A DNA stretch of 64,000 nucleotides from CAYYVJ01 sp964475115 (GCA_964475115.1 CAYYVJ010000001.1:1-64000), one strand, 5' to 3'. Shown: positions 53,664-62,307, counted from the stretch's first letter. Numbers and translations: made by a program. Notes: generated by a model not told the origin, from the sequence alone.

Positions 53664-55343
53664 ATGCAAATAAATGGATCGGAAATTGTTGTAGAATGTT
53701 TAAAGGAACAAGGTGTAGATATTGTTTTTGGGTATCCGGGTGGTGCGATATTAAATATATATGACGCTTTGTACAAACACTCGAAAGAGATAACGCATAT
53801 ACTAACCTCGCATGAACAGGGAGCATCCCATGCAGCAGATGGTTATGCTAGAGCTACAGGTAAGGTAGGTGTTTGTCTTGCAACTTCAGGACCAGGAGCA
53901 ACAAACTTAGTAACAGGAATTGCTACTGCTTATATGGATTCTGTTCCTATGGTAGCAATTACCGCAAATGTAACAGTACCTTTATTAGGAAGAGATAGTT
54001 TCCAAGAGGTTGATATAGCTGGAATTACGATGCCTATTACAAAGCATAGTTATATTGTTAAAGATATTAATAAATTAGCTGATACCATAAGAAAAGCTTT
54101 TGAAATTGCAAGTACAGGGAGACCAGGTCCAGTATTAGTAGATATTGCCAAAGATGTTACGGCAGCTATTACAGAATATAAAAGACAGACACCAAATCCA
54201 ATCGAAAGAGTTACAAAAAACATTAGGGAAGAAGACCTTGATAGAGCAATTGAATTAATTGAAGAATCTAAAAAACCTTATGTATTTGTGGGTGGTGGTT
54301 CAATTATATCAGGTGCAAATAGAGAGTTAGATGAATTTGTTCATAAATTACAGGCTCCAGTAGCTGATACGCTAATGGGTAAAGGTGGATTTAATGGAAA
54401 TGATCCGCTATATACAGGAATGCTTGGTATGCATGGAACAAAGACATCAAATTTTGGAATCTCCGAATGTGATTTGCTAGTTGTTGTAGGAGCAAGATTT
54501 AATGATAGAGTAACAGGAAATGCTAAAAAGTTTGCGAAGCATGCAAAAATACTTCAAATTGATGTTGATCCGGCAGAAATTAATAAGAATATAATGACTC
54601 ATGCAAGTATTATTGGAGATATAAAGGTTGTATTAGAGAGATTAAATAAGAAAATGTCTCAGTACAATCATAGTGAATGGATCGATAAGGTTACTGAAAT
54701 GAAAAGAATATATCCGTTAAATATTAGTGAAGAAACATTATCAGGTCCTTATGTAATTCAAAAGATTTATGAAATTACAAAAGGAGATGCTATCATCACA
54801 ACAGATGTAGGACAACATCAAATGTGGGCAGCCCAATGTTTTAATTATAGTAAGCCTAGAACCTATATTACATCAGGTGGACTAGGAACCATGGGATTTG
54901 GTTTAGGTGCTAGTATTGGTGCAAAACTAGGTAAAAAAGATAAATTGGTATTTAATATTGCTGGAGATGGATGTTTCCGTATGAATATGAATGAAATTGC
55001 AACTGCGACCAGGTATAATATTCCGATTATTCAAGTAGTTCTAAATAATCATGTTCTTGGAATGGTAAGACAATGGCAAGACTTGTTTTATGGGCAAAGA
55101 TATTCTCATACAATATTAAATGATAGTGTGGATTTTGTTAAATTATCTGAAGCAATGGGGGCGAAAGCATACCTGGTTACAAAACCAGAAGAGTTGGAGC
55201 CGGTACTAAGGGAGGCGATTGAACTAAACGCTCCTGTAGTTATTGAATGTCACATAGACAGTAATGACAAGGTATGGCCAATGGTTGCACCAGGAAAGGC
55301 ACTTGCGGATACATTTAGTCAAGAGGATTTAAAAGATAAATAA
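53664..55343 (+). CDS. ilvB: Acetolactate synthase, large subunit
   Basis: A 559-residue thiamine-diphosphate enzyme. It has an N-terminal TPP-binding domain (FGYPGGAILNIYDAL, HEQGASHAADGYARATGKVG), a central domain, and the C-terminal cofactor motif GDGCFRMNMNEIATATRYN. It condenses pyruvate to acetolactate. No small regulatory subunit gene (ilvN/ilvH) follows; serC is next, so the regulatory subunit must be elsewhere or absent. It is 16 bases after ilvD. Confidence 0.94.
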   Translation: MQINGSEIVVECLKEQGVDIVFGYPGGAILNIYDALYKHSKEITHILTSHEQGASHAADGYARATGKVGVCLATSGPGATNLVTGIATAYMDSVPMVAITANVTVPLLGRDSFQEVDIAGITMPITKHSYIVKDINKLADTIRKAFEIASTGRPGPVLVDIAKDVTAAITEYKRQTPNPIERVTKNIREEDLDRAIELIEESKKPYVFVGGGSIISGANRELDEFVHKLQAPVADTLMGKGGFNGNDPLYTGMLGMHGTKTSNFGISECDLLVVVGARFNDRVTGNAKKFAKHAKILQIDVDPAEINKNIMTHASIIGDIKVVLERLNKKMSQYNHSEWIDKVTEMKRIYPLNISEETLSGPYVIQKIYEITKGDAIITTDVGQHQMWAAQCFNYSKPRTYITSGGLGTMGFGLGASIGAKLGKKDKLVFNIAGDGCFRMNMNEIATATRYNIPIIQVVLNNHVLGMVRQWQDLFYGQRYSHTILNDSVDFVKLSEAMGAKAYLVTKPEELEPVLREAIELNAPVVIECHIDSNDKVWPMVAPGKALADTFSQEDLKDK

Positions 55344-55366
55344 GAATGTTTAAGGAGGATATGAAA

Positions 55367-56449
55367 ATGGGAAGAGTGTTTAATTTTTCAGCAGGACCTG
55401 CAGTGTTGCCAGAAGAGGTTTTAAAAGAAGCGGCAGCAGAAATGCTAGATTATAAGGGAACTGGTATGTCTGTAATGGAGATGAGTCATCGTTCCAAGGC
55501 TTACCAAGAGATTATAGATACAGCAGAGGCAGATTTAAGAGAGCTGATGAAAATCCCAGAAAACTATAAAGTTTTATTTTTACAGGGTGGAGCATCTCAA
55601 CAGTTTGCAATGATTCCAATGAATTTGATGAAGAATAAAAAAGCAGACTATATTGTGACAGGACAATGGGCAAAAAAAGCTTTTCAAGAAGGTAAGATAT
55701 ATGGAGCGGCTAGAGCAATTGCATCTTCAGAAGATAAGACATTTTCTTATATACCAGATTGTTCGGATTTAGATATTGATCCAGAGGCTGATTATGTGCA
55801 CATCTGTGAAAATAATACTATTTATGGAACAAAATTTAAGACATTGCCTAATACAAAGGGTAAAGACCTTGTAGCTGACCTATCTTCCTGTTTTTTGTCT
55901 GAGCCGGTAGATGTATCAAAATATGCACTTATCTATGGTGGTGTACAAAAAAACATTGGACCTGCAGGTGTAGTTATCGTAATTATTCGTGAGGATTTAA
56001 TTACTGAAGATACACTAGCTGCTACACCAACTATGTTAAAATATAAAACACATTCAGATAATGGATCCATGTACAATACACCTCCAGCTTATGGAATTTA
56101 TATATGCGGAAAAGTGTTTAAATGGCTTAAGAACTTAGGTGGGTTAGAAAAAATGCAAGAGCATAATGAAAAGAAAGCTGCAATTCTTTATGACTTTTTA
56201 GATAATAGTAAATTATTCAAGGGAACTGTTGTAAAAGAAGATCGTTCTCTTATGAATGTACCTTTTGTAACAGGAAATGATAATTTGGATGCTAAGTTTG
56301 TAAAAGAGGCTAAGGCAGCTGGATTTGAAAATTTAAAAGGTCATAGAAGTGTAGGTGGAATGAGAGCTAGTATTTATAATGCAATGCCTATAGATGGCGT
56401 AAAAAAACTAGTGGAATTTATGGAAAACTTTGAAGCTGAAAACATGTAA
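55367..56449 (+). CDS. serC: 3-phosphoserine aminotransferase
   Basis: A 360-residue PLP enzyme making phosphoserine from 3-phosphohydroxypyruvate. It opens with NFSAGPAVLPEEVL, the SerC hallmark; FLQGGASQQFAMIPMNL, HICENNTIYGT and YGGVQKNIGPAGV (PLP lysine in QKN) follow. AAGGAGG at 55352-55358 best fits the ATG at 55367. It is followed by serA after 25 bases. Confidence 0.94.
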   Translation: MGRVFNFSAGPAVLPEEVLKEAAAEMLDYKGTGMSVMEMSHRSKAYQEIIDTAEADLRELMKIPENYKVLFLQGGASQQFAMIPMNLMKNKKADYIVTGQWAKKAFQEGKIYGAARAIASSEDKTFSYIPDCSDLDIDPEADYVHICENNTIYGTKFKTLPNTKGKDLVADLSSCFLSEPVDVSKYALIYGGVQKNIGPAGVVIVIIREDLITEDTLAATPTMLKYKTHSDNGSMYNTPPAYGIYICGKVFKWLKNLGGLEKMQEHNEKKAAILYDFLDNSKLFKGTVVKEDRSLMNVPFVTGNDNLDAKFVKEAKAAGFENLKGHRSVGGMRASIYNAMPIDGVKKLVEFMENFEAENM

Positions 56450-56474
56450 TTTGGGGAAAAAGAGGAGTATCAAA

Positions 56475-57638
56475 ATGTATAATATTCATTGCTTAAATAA
56501 AATATCAAAAATTGGAACTGATTTATTAACAAAGAATTATGAGTTAACAGATGATATAAATAGTGCAGATGGAGTATTAGTACGAAGCGCAGCTATGCAT
56601 GATATGGAATTTTCTGACTCAATAAAAGCAGTAGCTAGAGCCGGTGCAGGAGTAAATAATATTCCTATCGAGGAATGTGCTAAAAAAGGAATTGTTGTTT
56701 TCAATACTCCAGGTGCAAACGCAAATTCGGTTAAAGAAATAGTATTAGCGGGATTATTGCTGGCTTCCCGTGATATTGTGGGTGGAATCAATTGGGTTCA
56801 ATCAGCAAAAGAGGACGAGAATATTGCCAAATCAGTTGAAAAGGAAAAATCTAAATTTGCAGGGAATGAGATTTCTGGAAAGAAATTAGGAGTAATTGGC
56901 CTTGGTGCAATCGGAATTAAAGTTGCAAATGCAGCCTTAAATCTTGGAATGGAAGTGTATGGATATGATCCATATATATCTGTAGAAGCAGCATGGAATT
57001 TATCTAGAAGTGTAGTTCATATTAATGCAATTGAAAGAATATTTTCAGAATGTGATTATATTACTCTTCATTTACCATTAACGGATACTACAAAAGAGAT
57101 GATTAATAAAGAATCTTTGGACTTAATGAAAGAGGGTGTTGTTATTCTTAACTTTTCAAGAGACCTTCTTGTTAAGGATGATGACATCGAGATAGCATTA
57201 AAAGCAGGTAAAGTAAAAAAATATGTAACAGATTTTCCAAATGCAAAAACTGCAAATTTTGAAAATGTAATTGCAATTCCTCATCTGGGGGCATCAACAG
57301 AAGAGGCAGAGGACAATTGTGCGGTTATGGCAATAAAACAATTAATGGATTATCTTGAAAATGGAAATATCAAAAATTCAGTCAATTATCCTAACTGTGA
57401 CATGGGTATATGCCAAAAGGCTGGTAGAATCGTAATTCATCATAAAAATATTCCTAATATGCTTGCAAAATTTACTGGTGCTCTTTCAGAAAAGGATATT
57501 AATATCTCTGATTTGATTAATAAAAGTAAGGGTGAATATTCTTATACTATGATAGATCTGGATTCACCTGCCAATGAAGAACTAATAGAAGTAATTTGTG
57601 AAATTAAGGACGTAATTAAAGTTAGAATTATAAAGTAA
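56475..57638 (+). CDS. serA: D-3-phosphoglycerate dehydrogenase
   Basis: A 387-residue D-2-hydroxyacid dehydrogenase. The NAD-binding motif GVIGLGAIGIKVANAA is near residue 138, catalytic-region stretches include ILNFSRDLL and the His in IPHLGASTEEAE, and a C-terminal ACT domain (about 315-387) may allow serine feedback. Together with serC it supplies serine, used by glyA. The frame is open from 56430, but AGAGGAG is placed for the ATG at 56475. A hairpin lies after the stop. Confidence 0.92.
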   Translation: MYNIHCLNKISKIGTDLLTKNYELTDDINSADGVLVRSAAMHDMEFSDSIKAVARAGAGVNNIPIEECAKKGIVVFNTPGANANSVKEIVLAGLLLASRDIVGGINWVQSAKEDENIAKSVEKEKSKFAGNEISGKKLGVIGLGAIGIKVANAALNLGMEVYGYDPYISVEAAWNLSRSVVHINAIERIFSECDYITLHLPLTDTTKEMINKESLDLMKEGVVILNFSRDLLVKDDDIEIALKAGKVKKYVTDFPNAKTANFENVIAIPHLGASTEEAEDNCAVMAIKQLMDYLENGNIKNSVNYPNCDMGICQKAGRIVIHHKNIPNMLAKFTGALSEKDINISDLINKSKGEYSYTMIDLDSPANEELIEVICEIKDVIKVRIIK

Positions 57639-57645
57639 AAGTAAT

Positions 57646-57673
57646 TAGGTTGGTCTGATAACAGGCCAACCTA
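57646..57673. other. Small hairpin between serA and DUF1015
   Basis: TAGGTTGGTC pairs with GGCCAACCTA (57646-57655 with 57664-57673, one wobble). There is no T run, so it may be only a partial terminator. Confidence 0.45.
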
Positions 57674-57705
57674 TATATTAGTTTAAGAATGTGGAGGAAG
57701 ATAAC

Positions 57706-58944
57706 ATGGCTATTATTAAACCATTCAAGAGTGTAAGACCAGACATTAAGGTAGCAAAAAGAGTGGCAGCATTGCCATATGACGTGTATAACAGAGAAGA
57801 GGCACTAGCAGAAGTACAAAAAGAACCTTTATCATTTTTAAGAATCGATCGTGCCGAAACATTATTAGATAAATCAGTAGATTCTTATGACAAAAGAGTT
57901 TATGCAAAAGCAAAAGAAACGTTAGAAGCAATGATTCAAGATAAAACTTTTGTTATAGATGATGTAGAATGTTATTATATATATGAACTAACTATGGATG
58001 GACGCGCTCAAACTGGTATTGTGGCATGTGCTTCTATTGATGACTACCAGAATAATGTAATAAAGAAACATGAGAAGACAAGAGCAGACAAAGAAGTTGA
58101 TCGTATTAATCATGTAGATACATGTAATGCTCAAACGGGTCCTATTTTCCTTGCTTACCGTTCTCAGGCTGTTATAAACGATGTAGTAGCTGAAACAAAG
58201 AAGGAAGAAGCCTTATATGATTTTATAGCAGAAGATGGTGTGAAGCATACTGTCTGGAGAATTGACACAGCTTATAAAATAGAAAAATTAAAGAATGCTT
58301 TCCTTGCAGTTGATAGCATTTATATTGCAGATGGACACCACAGGGCAGCATCTGCTGTAAAAGTTGGATTAATGAGAAGAGAAGCAGATACAAACTTTAA
58401 AGGAAATGAAGAATATAATTACTTTTTATCAGTTTTATTTCCTAATGACCAATTGATGATAATGGATTATAATAGAGTTGTAAAAGATTTAAATGGTCAT
58501 ACAAAAGAAGAATATTTAGATTTGGTATCAGAAAAGTTTTACTTGGAAAAGCTTGGGGAAAAGGCGTATAAACCTGAGAAGGCTCATGAGATTGGAATGT
58601 TTTTAGATAATGAATGGTATAAGCTTACGGTAAAAGAAGCATTTTTATCTTCGGATCCAGTAGAAGGCTTAGATGTTTCCATATTACAGAACCATCTTTT
58701 GACTCCTGTTTTAGGAATAGGAGATCCAAGAACCGATCAAAGAGTGGATTTTATTGGCGGAATTCGTGGCCTAAAAGAATTAGAGAGACGAGTGAATGAG
58801 GATATGGAAGTAGCATTTGCTATGTATCCAACTTCTATTGACGAGCTATTTTCTGTGTCTGATGCTGATATGTTGATGCCACCAAAATCAACATGGTTTG
58901 AACCAAAACTTCGAAGTGGACTGTTTATACACAAATTAGTATAA
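57706..58944 (+). CDS. DUF1015 family protein
   Basis: A 412-residue protein matching DUF1015 (Pfam). IKPFKSVRPDIKVAKRVAALPYDVY is the typical opening; YIADGHHRAASA and LGIGDPRTDQRVDFIGG are conserved inside. The function is unknown, though the family often accompanies serA/serC in Clostridia, suggesting a link to serine or phosphoserine metabolism. GTGGAGGAA precedes the ATG; the open frame extends a little upstream without support. Confidence 0.88.
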   Translation: MAIIKPFKSVRPDIKVAKRVAALPYDVYNREEALAEVQKEPLSFLRIDRAETLLDKSVDSYDKRVYAKAKETLEAMIQDKTFVIDDVECYYIYELTMDGRAQTGIVACASIDDYQNNVIKKHEKTRADKEVDRINHVDTCNAQTGPIFLAYRSQAVINDVVAETKKEEALYDFIAEDGVKHTVWRIDTAYKIEKLKNAFLAVDSIYIADGHHRAASAVKVGLMRREADTNFKGNEEYNYFLSVLFPNDQLMIMDYNRVVKDLNGHTKEEYLDLVSEKFYLEKLGEKAYKPEKAHEIGMFLDNEWYKLTVKEAFLSSDPVEGLDVSILQNHLLTPVLGIGDPRTDQRVDFIGGIRGLKELERRVNEDMEVAFAMYPTSIDELFSVSDADMLMPPKSTWFEPKLRSGLFIHKLV

Positions 58945-58964
58945 GGGTAACAGGAGGCGTTGAA

Positions 58965-60089
58965 ATGGAATATAGAAAAATGAGTAATTTAGGAATATCT
59001 CCATCGTTATTGGGCTTTGGATGTATGCGTTTTCCTAAGCTGGAAGATGATAGTATTGATGAGTTGGAAGCTGAAAAGATGATAGATAAAGCAATTTCAG
59101 CAGGAATTACATATATTGATACAGCTTATCCATATCATGATGGAAAAAGTGAACCTTTTGTAGGGAAAGTATTGAAAAAATATAAAAGAGATAGTTTCTA
59201 TTTGGCTACAAAACTACCTATATGGAAAATCAATTCCCTAGAGGAAGCAAAAAATGTATTTCAGGAACAATTAGAGCGCTTACAAGTGGAGTATGTAGAT
59301 TTTTATTTATTTCATGCAATGGATAAAGACAGATGGAATAAAGTTCTAGATTTAAAATTGATACCTTACTTTGAACAACTTCAAAAAGAAGGAAAAATCA
59401 AGTTTTTAGGATTTTCATTTCATGATGAATATGAAGTCTTTGAAGAAATGATAACTTATCGTAAATGGGATTTTTGTCAAATACAATATAATTATATGGA
59501 TACAGAGATTCAAGCAGGAAAGAAAGGTTATGATTTAGCCGAAAAACTTGGAGTACCACTAGTAATTATGGAACCTATAAAAGGTGGTTCACTGGCAATT
59601 CTTCCAGAAGATATTGAGAATATGTTTAAAGAAGTGAACCCTGATGCTTCAGTGGCTTCATGGGCACTTCGCTGGGTTGCTTCACATTCAAATGTAAAGG
59701 TGATTTTGAGTGGAATGTCAACATATGAACAATTAACGGACAACTTAGAAACCTTTGACCAGTATAAATCGTTAGATGTTTATGAAGAAAATGTAGTAAA
59801 TGAAGTAGCAAAAACTATAAAAAGTAGAATGAAAAATGGATGCACTGCTTGTGGTTACTGCATGCCTTGTCCATTTGCTGTGGATATTCCACATAATTTT
59901 GCGATTTGGAATCAACTAGCTATGTATGGAAATAAAGAAGCAGCGAAGCGTAATTTTTTTGTAGATATGAAGGAAAGTGCTCGAGCTGATATGTGTCAGG
60001 AATGTGGAGCATGTGAGGAAGAATGCCCTCAGTCCATTTTGATAAGAGACGATTTAAAGAAAATTGTAGAGGAATTTAGTGTATTATAA
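58965..60089 (+). CDS. Aldo/keto reductase with C-terminal ferredoxin domain
   Basis: A 374-residue protein. The aldo/keto reductase barrel (about 1-280) has LGFGCMRFP and the catalytic Asp/Tyr stretch YIDTAYPYHDG. The last 90 residues hold two cysteine clusters (CTACGYCMPC and CQECGACEEECP), likely two [4Fe-4S] sites. Such fused reductases probably take electrons from ferredoxin; the substrate is unknown. CAGGAGGC precedes the start. sfsA starts immediately after its stop. Confidence 0.9.
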   Translation: MEYRKMSNLGISPSLLGFGCMRFPKLEDDSIDELEAEKMIDKAISAGITYIDTAYPYHDGKSEPFVGKVLKKYKRDSFYLATKLPIWKINSLEEAKNVFQEQLERLQVEYVDFYLFHAMDKDRWNKVLDLKLIPYFEQLQKEGKIKFLGFSFHDEYEVFEEMITYRKWDFCQIQYNYMDTEIQAGKKGYDLAEKLGVPLVIMEPIKGGSLAILPEDIENMFKEVNPDASVASWALRWVASHSNVKVILSGMSTYEQLTDNLETFDQYKSLDVYEENVVNEVAKTIKSRMKNGCTACGYCMPCPFAVDIPHNFAIWNQLAMYGNKEAAKRNFFVDMKESARADMCQECGACEEECPQSILIRDDLKKIVEEFSVL

Positions 60090-60761
60090 ATGAAATATAA
60101 GAATATAAAAAAGGGTATTTTTAAAGAAAGACCCAATCGTTTTATTGCTCATATTGAAATAGACGGTAAAATAGAAGTCTGTCATGTAAAGAACACAGGG
60201 CGGTGTAGGGAACTATTAGTTCCAGACGCAACTGTTTATGTAGAAGAAAGCAATAATTCAAATAGAAAAACAAGATTTTCTCTAATAGGAGTAGAAAAGG
60301 GAGCTCGCCTCATCAATATGGACTCCCAAGCTCCTAATAAGGTGGTAGGTGAATGGTTACAAAGTATTCCGGAAGTAACCTATGTAAAGTCAGAAGTTAA
60401 GTATGGAGAATCTAGGCTTGATTTTTATGCAGAAACTGGAGACAGCAAGTATTTTATCGAAGTAAAAGGTGTTACTCTTGAAGAGGATGGGGTAGTTAGA
60501 TTCCCAGATGCACCAACAGAAAGAGGAATCAAGCATATGAGAGAACTTGCTCACTGCTTAGAAGACGGATATAAAGCGTGTATTATTTTTGTGATACAAA
60601 TGGATCATATTGATTATTTTGAGCCAAATGATAGAACACATAAAGCTTTTGGAGATACATTAAGAGAGGTACACAAGTTAGGTGTTAAGGTTTTGGCTCT
60701 GGATTGCAAGGTAGGGGTAAATTACTTAGAAATCAATAAAGAGATTGAAGTAAAACTTTAA
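60090..60761 (+). CDS. sfsA: DNA/RNA nuclease SfsA family protein
   Basis: A 223-residue protein matching SfsA. FKERPNRFIAHIEIDGK, HVKNTGRCRELL and the nuclease-like core SRLDFYAE, IEVKGVTLE and FPDAPTERGIKHMREL are family features. The fold is related to restriction-type nucleases; the old name refers to sugar fermentation stimulation. The ATG abuts the preceding stop, and a GAGGAA within the reductase gene serves as ribosome binding site. A long terminator follows. Confidence 0.92.
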   Translation: MKYKNIKKGIFKERPNRFIAHIEIDGKIEVCHVKNTGRCRELLVPDATVYVEESNNSNRKTRFSLIGVEKGARLINMDSQAPNKVVGEWLQSIPEVTYVKSEVKYGESRLDFYAETGDSKYFIEVKGVTLEEDGVVRFPDAPTERGIKHMRELAHCLEDGYKACIIFVIQMDHIDYFEPNDRTHKAFGDTLREVHKLGVKVLALDCKVGVNYLEINKEIEVKL

Positions 60762-60804
60762 AGAGAATAGTAATCTGTCGATGAGACGGATTACTATTCT
60801 CTTT
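60760..60804. terminator. Terminator after sfsA, shared with the holin gene
   Basis: A 20-base near-perfect stem (60760-60779 with 60785-60804), with A-rich and T-rich flanks. Confidence 0.82.
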
Positions 60805-60808
60805 GGTC

Positions 60809-61081
60809 TTAACGAATCGATTCCTTGTTTTTCTCAAGTAGCTGTTTGAAAAGCTGATGTAATCCAGTGCTAGATAGCCCTGAAAAAGCACCTGATAAGA
60901 TGATTTCCGGATTGATAGCCTTGTTAATCCACATATTAATGGATATTCCTAAAATTGTGACCAAGGTAGGTATCCATTTGTTCTCCATATCCTTAATCCA
61001 CTTTTTACATATGTACCCTGTAATAAGGCATAAACCAACTATTACAATCACTGTATAACTCTGTAGAAACGTTAAATCCAT
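60809..61081 (-). CDS. Phage holin-family protein (orphan)
   Basis: A 90-residue protein with two or three hydrophobic segments: LTFLQSYTVIVIVGLCLITGY, WIPTLVTILGISINM and an amphipathic INPEIILSGAFSGLSSTGLHQLF. The last stretch is typical of the clostridial holin family (PF16079-like). No phage genes lie nearby, so it may be a domesticated holin. AAAAGGAGTG precedes the ATG. It shares a terminator with sfsA. Confidence 0.78.
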   Translation of the reverse strand: MDLTFLQSYTVIVIVGLCLITGYICKKWIKDMENKWIPTLVTILGISINMWINKAINPEIILSGAFSGLSSTGLHQLFKQLLEKNKESIR

Positions 61082-61152
61082 TTACGAATCACTCCTTTTC
61101 CATATTATTCATGAAATACCATTACTTATATATTACATAGTTGTTACAGATA

Positions 61153-61161
61153 TGTTACAAT
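61153..61161 (+). promoter_or_regulatory. Possible extended -10 promoter of the 26-codon gene
   Basis: TG-T-TACAAT, with two GTTACA copies four bases apart (61144-61159). The -35 element is weak. Confidence 0.4.
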
Positions 61162-61207
61162 TAATTTGTTCCTAAGAAGAAGTCAAATTCCAAAGGAGGA
61201 AATTAAA

Positions 61208-61288
61208 ATGATTTTAAAATTAAATTCATGTAATTTTTCAAATTTAAACGATTTAATTAATCAATTACTAGCATACTGCGGAAGATAA
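61208..61288 (+). CDS. 26-residue peptide gene
   Basis: A short ORF of 26 codons with a perfect AGGAGG (61194-61199) 8 bases before the ATG and an intrinsic terminator 9 bases after the stop. The product begins MILKLNSCNF, has a central amphipathic stretch (NLNDLINQLLAYC) and ends CGR; Cys lie at positions 8 and 24. It is not recognised and has no classical signal peptide. It lies between an orphan holin and a putative sporulation protein. It could be a small regulatory, membrane-active or signalling peptide, or an attenuation leader; no function is assigned. Confidence 0.55.
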   Translation: MILKLNSCNFSNLNDLINQLLAYCGR

Positions 61289-61297
61289 ATATTGTTG

Positions 61298-61332
61298 GGC
61301 TCAACCTTATAGGTTGGGCCTATTCTATTTTA
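61298..61332 (+). terminator. Terminator after the 26-codon gene
   Basis: GGCTCAACCT pairs with AGGTTGGGCC (61298-61307 with 61311-61320, one G-U), a 3-base loop, then a T-rich stretch. Confidence 0.8.
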
Positions 61333-61373
61333 TATATTATATGAGTTGGAAAATTAAATTATTGATGTATTGA

Positions 61374-61403
61374 GCATAATCTTCATCTTTTATGACATAC
61401 TAA
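61374..61403 (+). promoter_or_regulatory. Sigma-E-like (mother-cell) promoter
   Basis: GCATAAT (61374-61380), 15 bases, then CATACTAA (61396-61403), close to the Bacillus sigma-E pattern KMATATT - 14/15 - CATACAnT. It lies about 37 bases before the 84-residue gene. Confidence 0.45.
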
Positions 61404-61439
61404 AACTATAGAAAAAATTAATATGAAAGGAGATCTAAG

Positions 61440-61694
61440 ATGAGTAGCAAATCTGATGATTCTGATAAAAAATATAGAATAAATGATGATTTCGATGTTC
61501 TAAATTCTTGTTCGACAACTGACCTAACTGGATTAATTCCAAGTGCTCCCGCATCCGATGAAGAACTAGAATCTTATAATGACATCTATACATTTAGAGC
61601 TAAGAGTATGGTAGCAAAAGGAAAAGTGGAAAATCAAAATCAGACCCATAATGTAAGAGAAGAAGGAATCGGCCCAATTAATCAAAAAAGATAA
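61440..61694 (+). CDS. Hypothetical acidic 84-residue protein, candidate sporulation protein
   Basis: A hydrophilic, low-complexity protein rich in Ser, Asp, Glu, Asn and Lys with no hydrophobic segment. Short motifs such as DDFDVLNSCSTTDLTGLIPS and YNDIYTFRAK are visible. AAAGGAGA precedes the ATG. Its upstream region carries a sigma-E-like promoter and cotJABC follows, so it may be a mother-cell spore-coat-associated protein. The family is not recognised. Confidence 0.6.
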   Translation: MSSKSDDSDKKYRINDDFDVLNSCSTTDLTGLIPSAPASDEELESYNDIYTFRAKSMVAKGKVENQNQTHNVREEGIGPINQKR

Positions 61695-61738
61695 ATTATC
61701 TTTTTGTAGAAATAGCGGTTTATTAATTAAATAATAGC

Positions 61739-61765
61739 ACAAAAATAGTGTCTTCTCATATTATG
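61739..61765 (+). promoter_or_regulatory. Possible mother-cell promoter of cotJ (sigma-K or sigma-E type)
   Basis: AC at 61739-61740, 16 bases, then CATATTATG (61757-61765), close to the sigma-K pattern AC - CATAnnnTA. The cotJ start is about 35 bases on. Confidence 0.35.
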
Positions 61766-61799
61766 ATAGTGAACTTATCAAAATGAGGAGGCACTTTTG

Positions 61800-62042
61800 T
61801 TGGATAATAATTATAGGCAACAAATGTATCGTAGAAATAGAAATCAATACCATCAAAACCAAAGGCCTTGTGCTGAACCCGAGAAATCTTGTCCTTATAA
61901 TGGTGTAGATAGAATGCCGCTTGCAATGGCATATGTACCTTGGCAAAATTGGGATCAAACATACGATCCGTGCAAAGCTTTAGAGATAGGGACTATTTTC
62001 CCAGAACTAAACTTGCCATATACCGGAAGGAGTTGTGGTTAA
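61800..62042 (+). CDS. cotJA: Spore coat protein CotJA
   Basis: An 80-residue protein whose second half, MPLAMAYVPWQNWDQTYDP and then ALEIGTIFPELNLPY, is the CotJA signature. The first half is Asn/Gln/Arg-rich and carries Cys residues. GAGGAGG (61785-61791) is best placed for the TTG at 61800; the TTG at 61797 is one codon earlier. CotJA joins the inner spore coat in Bacillus. It is followed by cotJB and cotJC. Confidence 0.85.
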   Translation: MDNNYRQQMYRRNRNQYHQNQRPCAEPEKSCPYNGVDRMPLAMAYVPWQNWDQTYDPCKALEIGTIFPELNLPYTGRSCG

Positions 62043-62043
62043 G

Positions 62044-62304
62044 ATGATGAGCAATGAACAACGCCAATTACTAAGAGCAGTTACTGAAGCCAGCTTTGTT
62101 TTAGATGATACTATACTTTACCTTGACACTCATCCTTGTGATGAAGATGCCCTAAGACACTATGAAAAATATAGAGACATTCGTAATAGGCTTGCAGCAG
62201 AATATGCAAGAAGATTTGCTCCTTTAACAGAAGAGCAAGTAGATGTAAAAAATAAATGGACTTGGGTAACTACCCCTTGGCCATGGGAAGTGGAGGGTTG
62301 TTAG
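62044..62304 (+). CDS. cotJB: Spore coat protein CotJB
   Basis: An 86-residue protein with the CotJB pattern LLRAVTEASFVLDDTILYLDTHP and ending KWTWVTTPWPWEVEGC. GGAAGGAG lies 11 bases before the ATG at 62044. The reading frame runs back to GTG at 62035, but that codon is too close to the ribosome binding site. It is the middle gene of the coat operon and starts one base after the cotJA stop. Confidence 0.88.
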   Translation: MMSNEQRQLLRAVTEASFVLDDTILYLDTHPCDEDALRHYEKYRDIRNRLAAEYARRFAPLTEEQVDVKNKWTWVTTPWPWEVEGC

Positions 62305-62307
62305 TTT

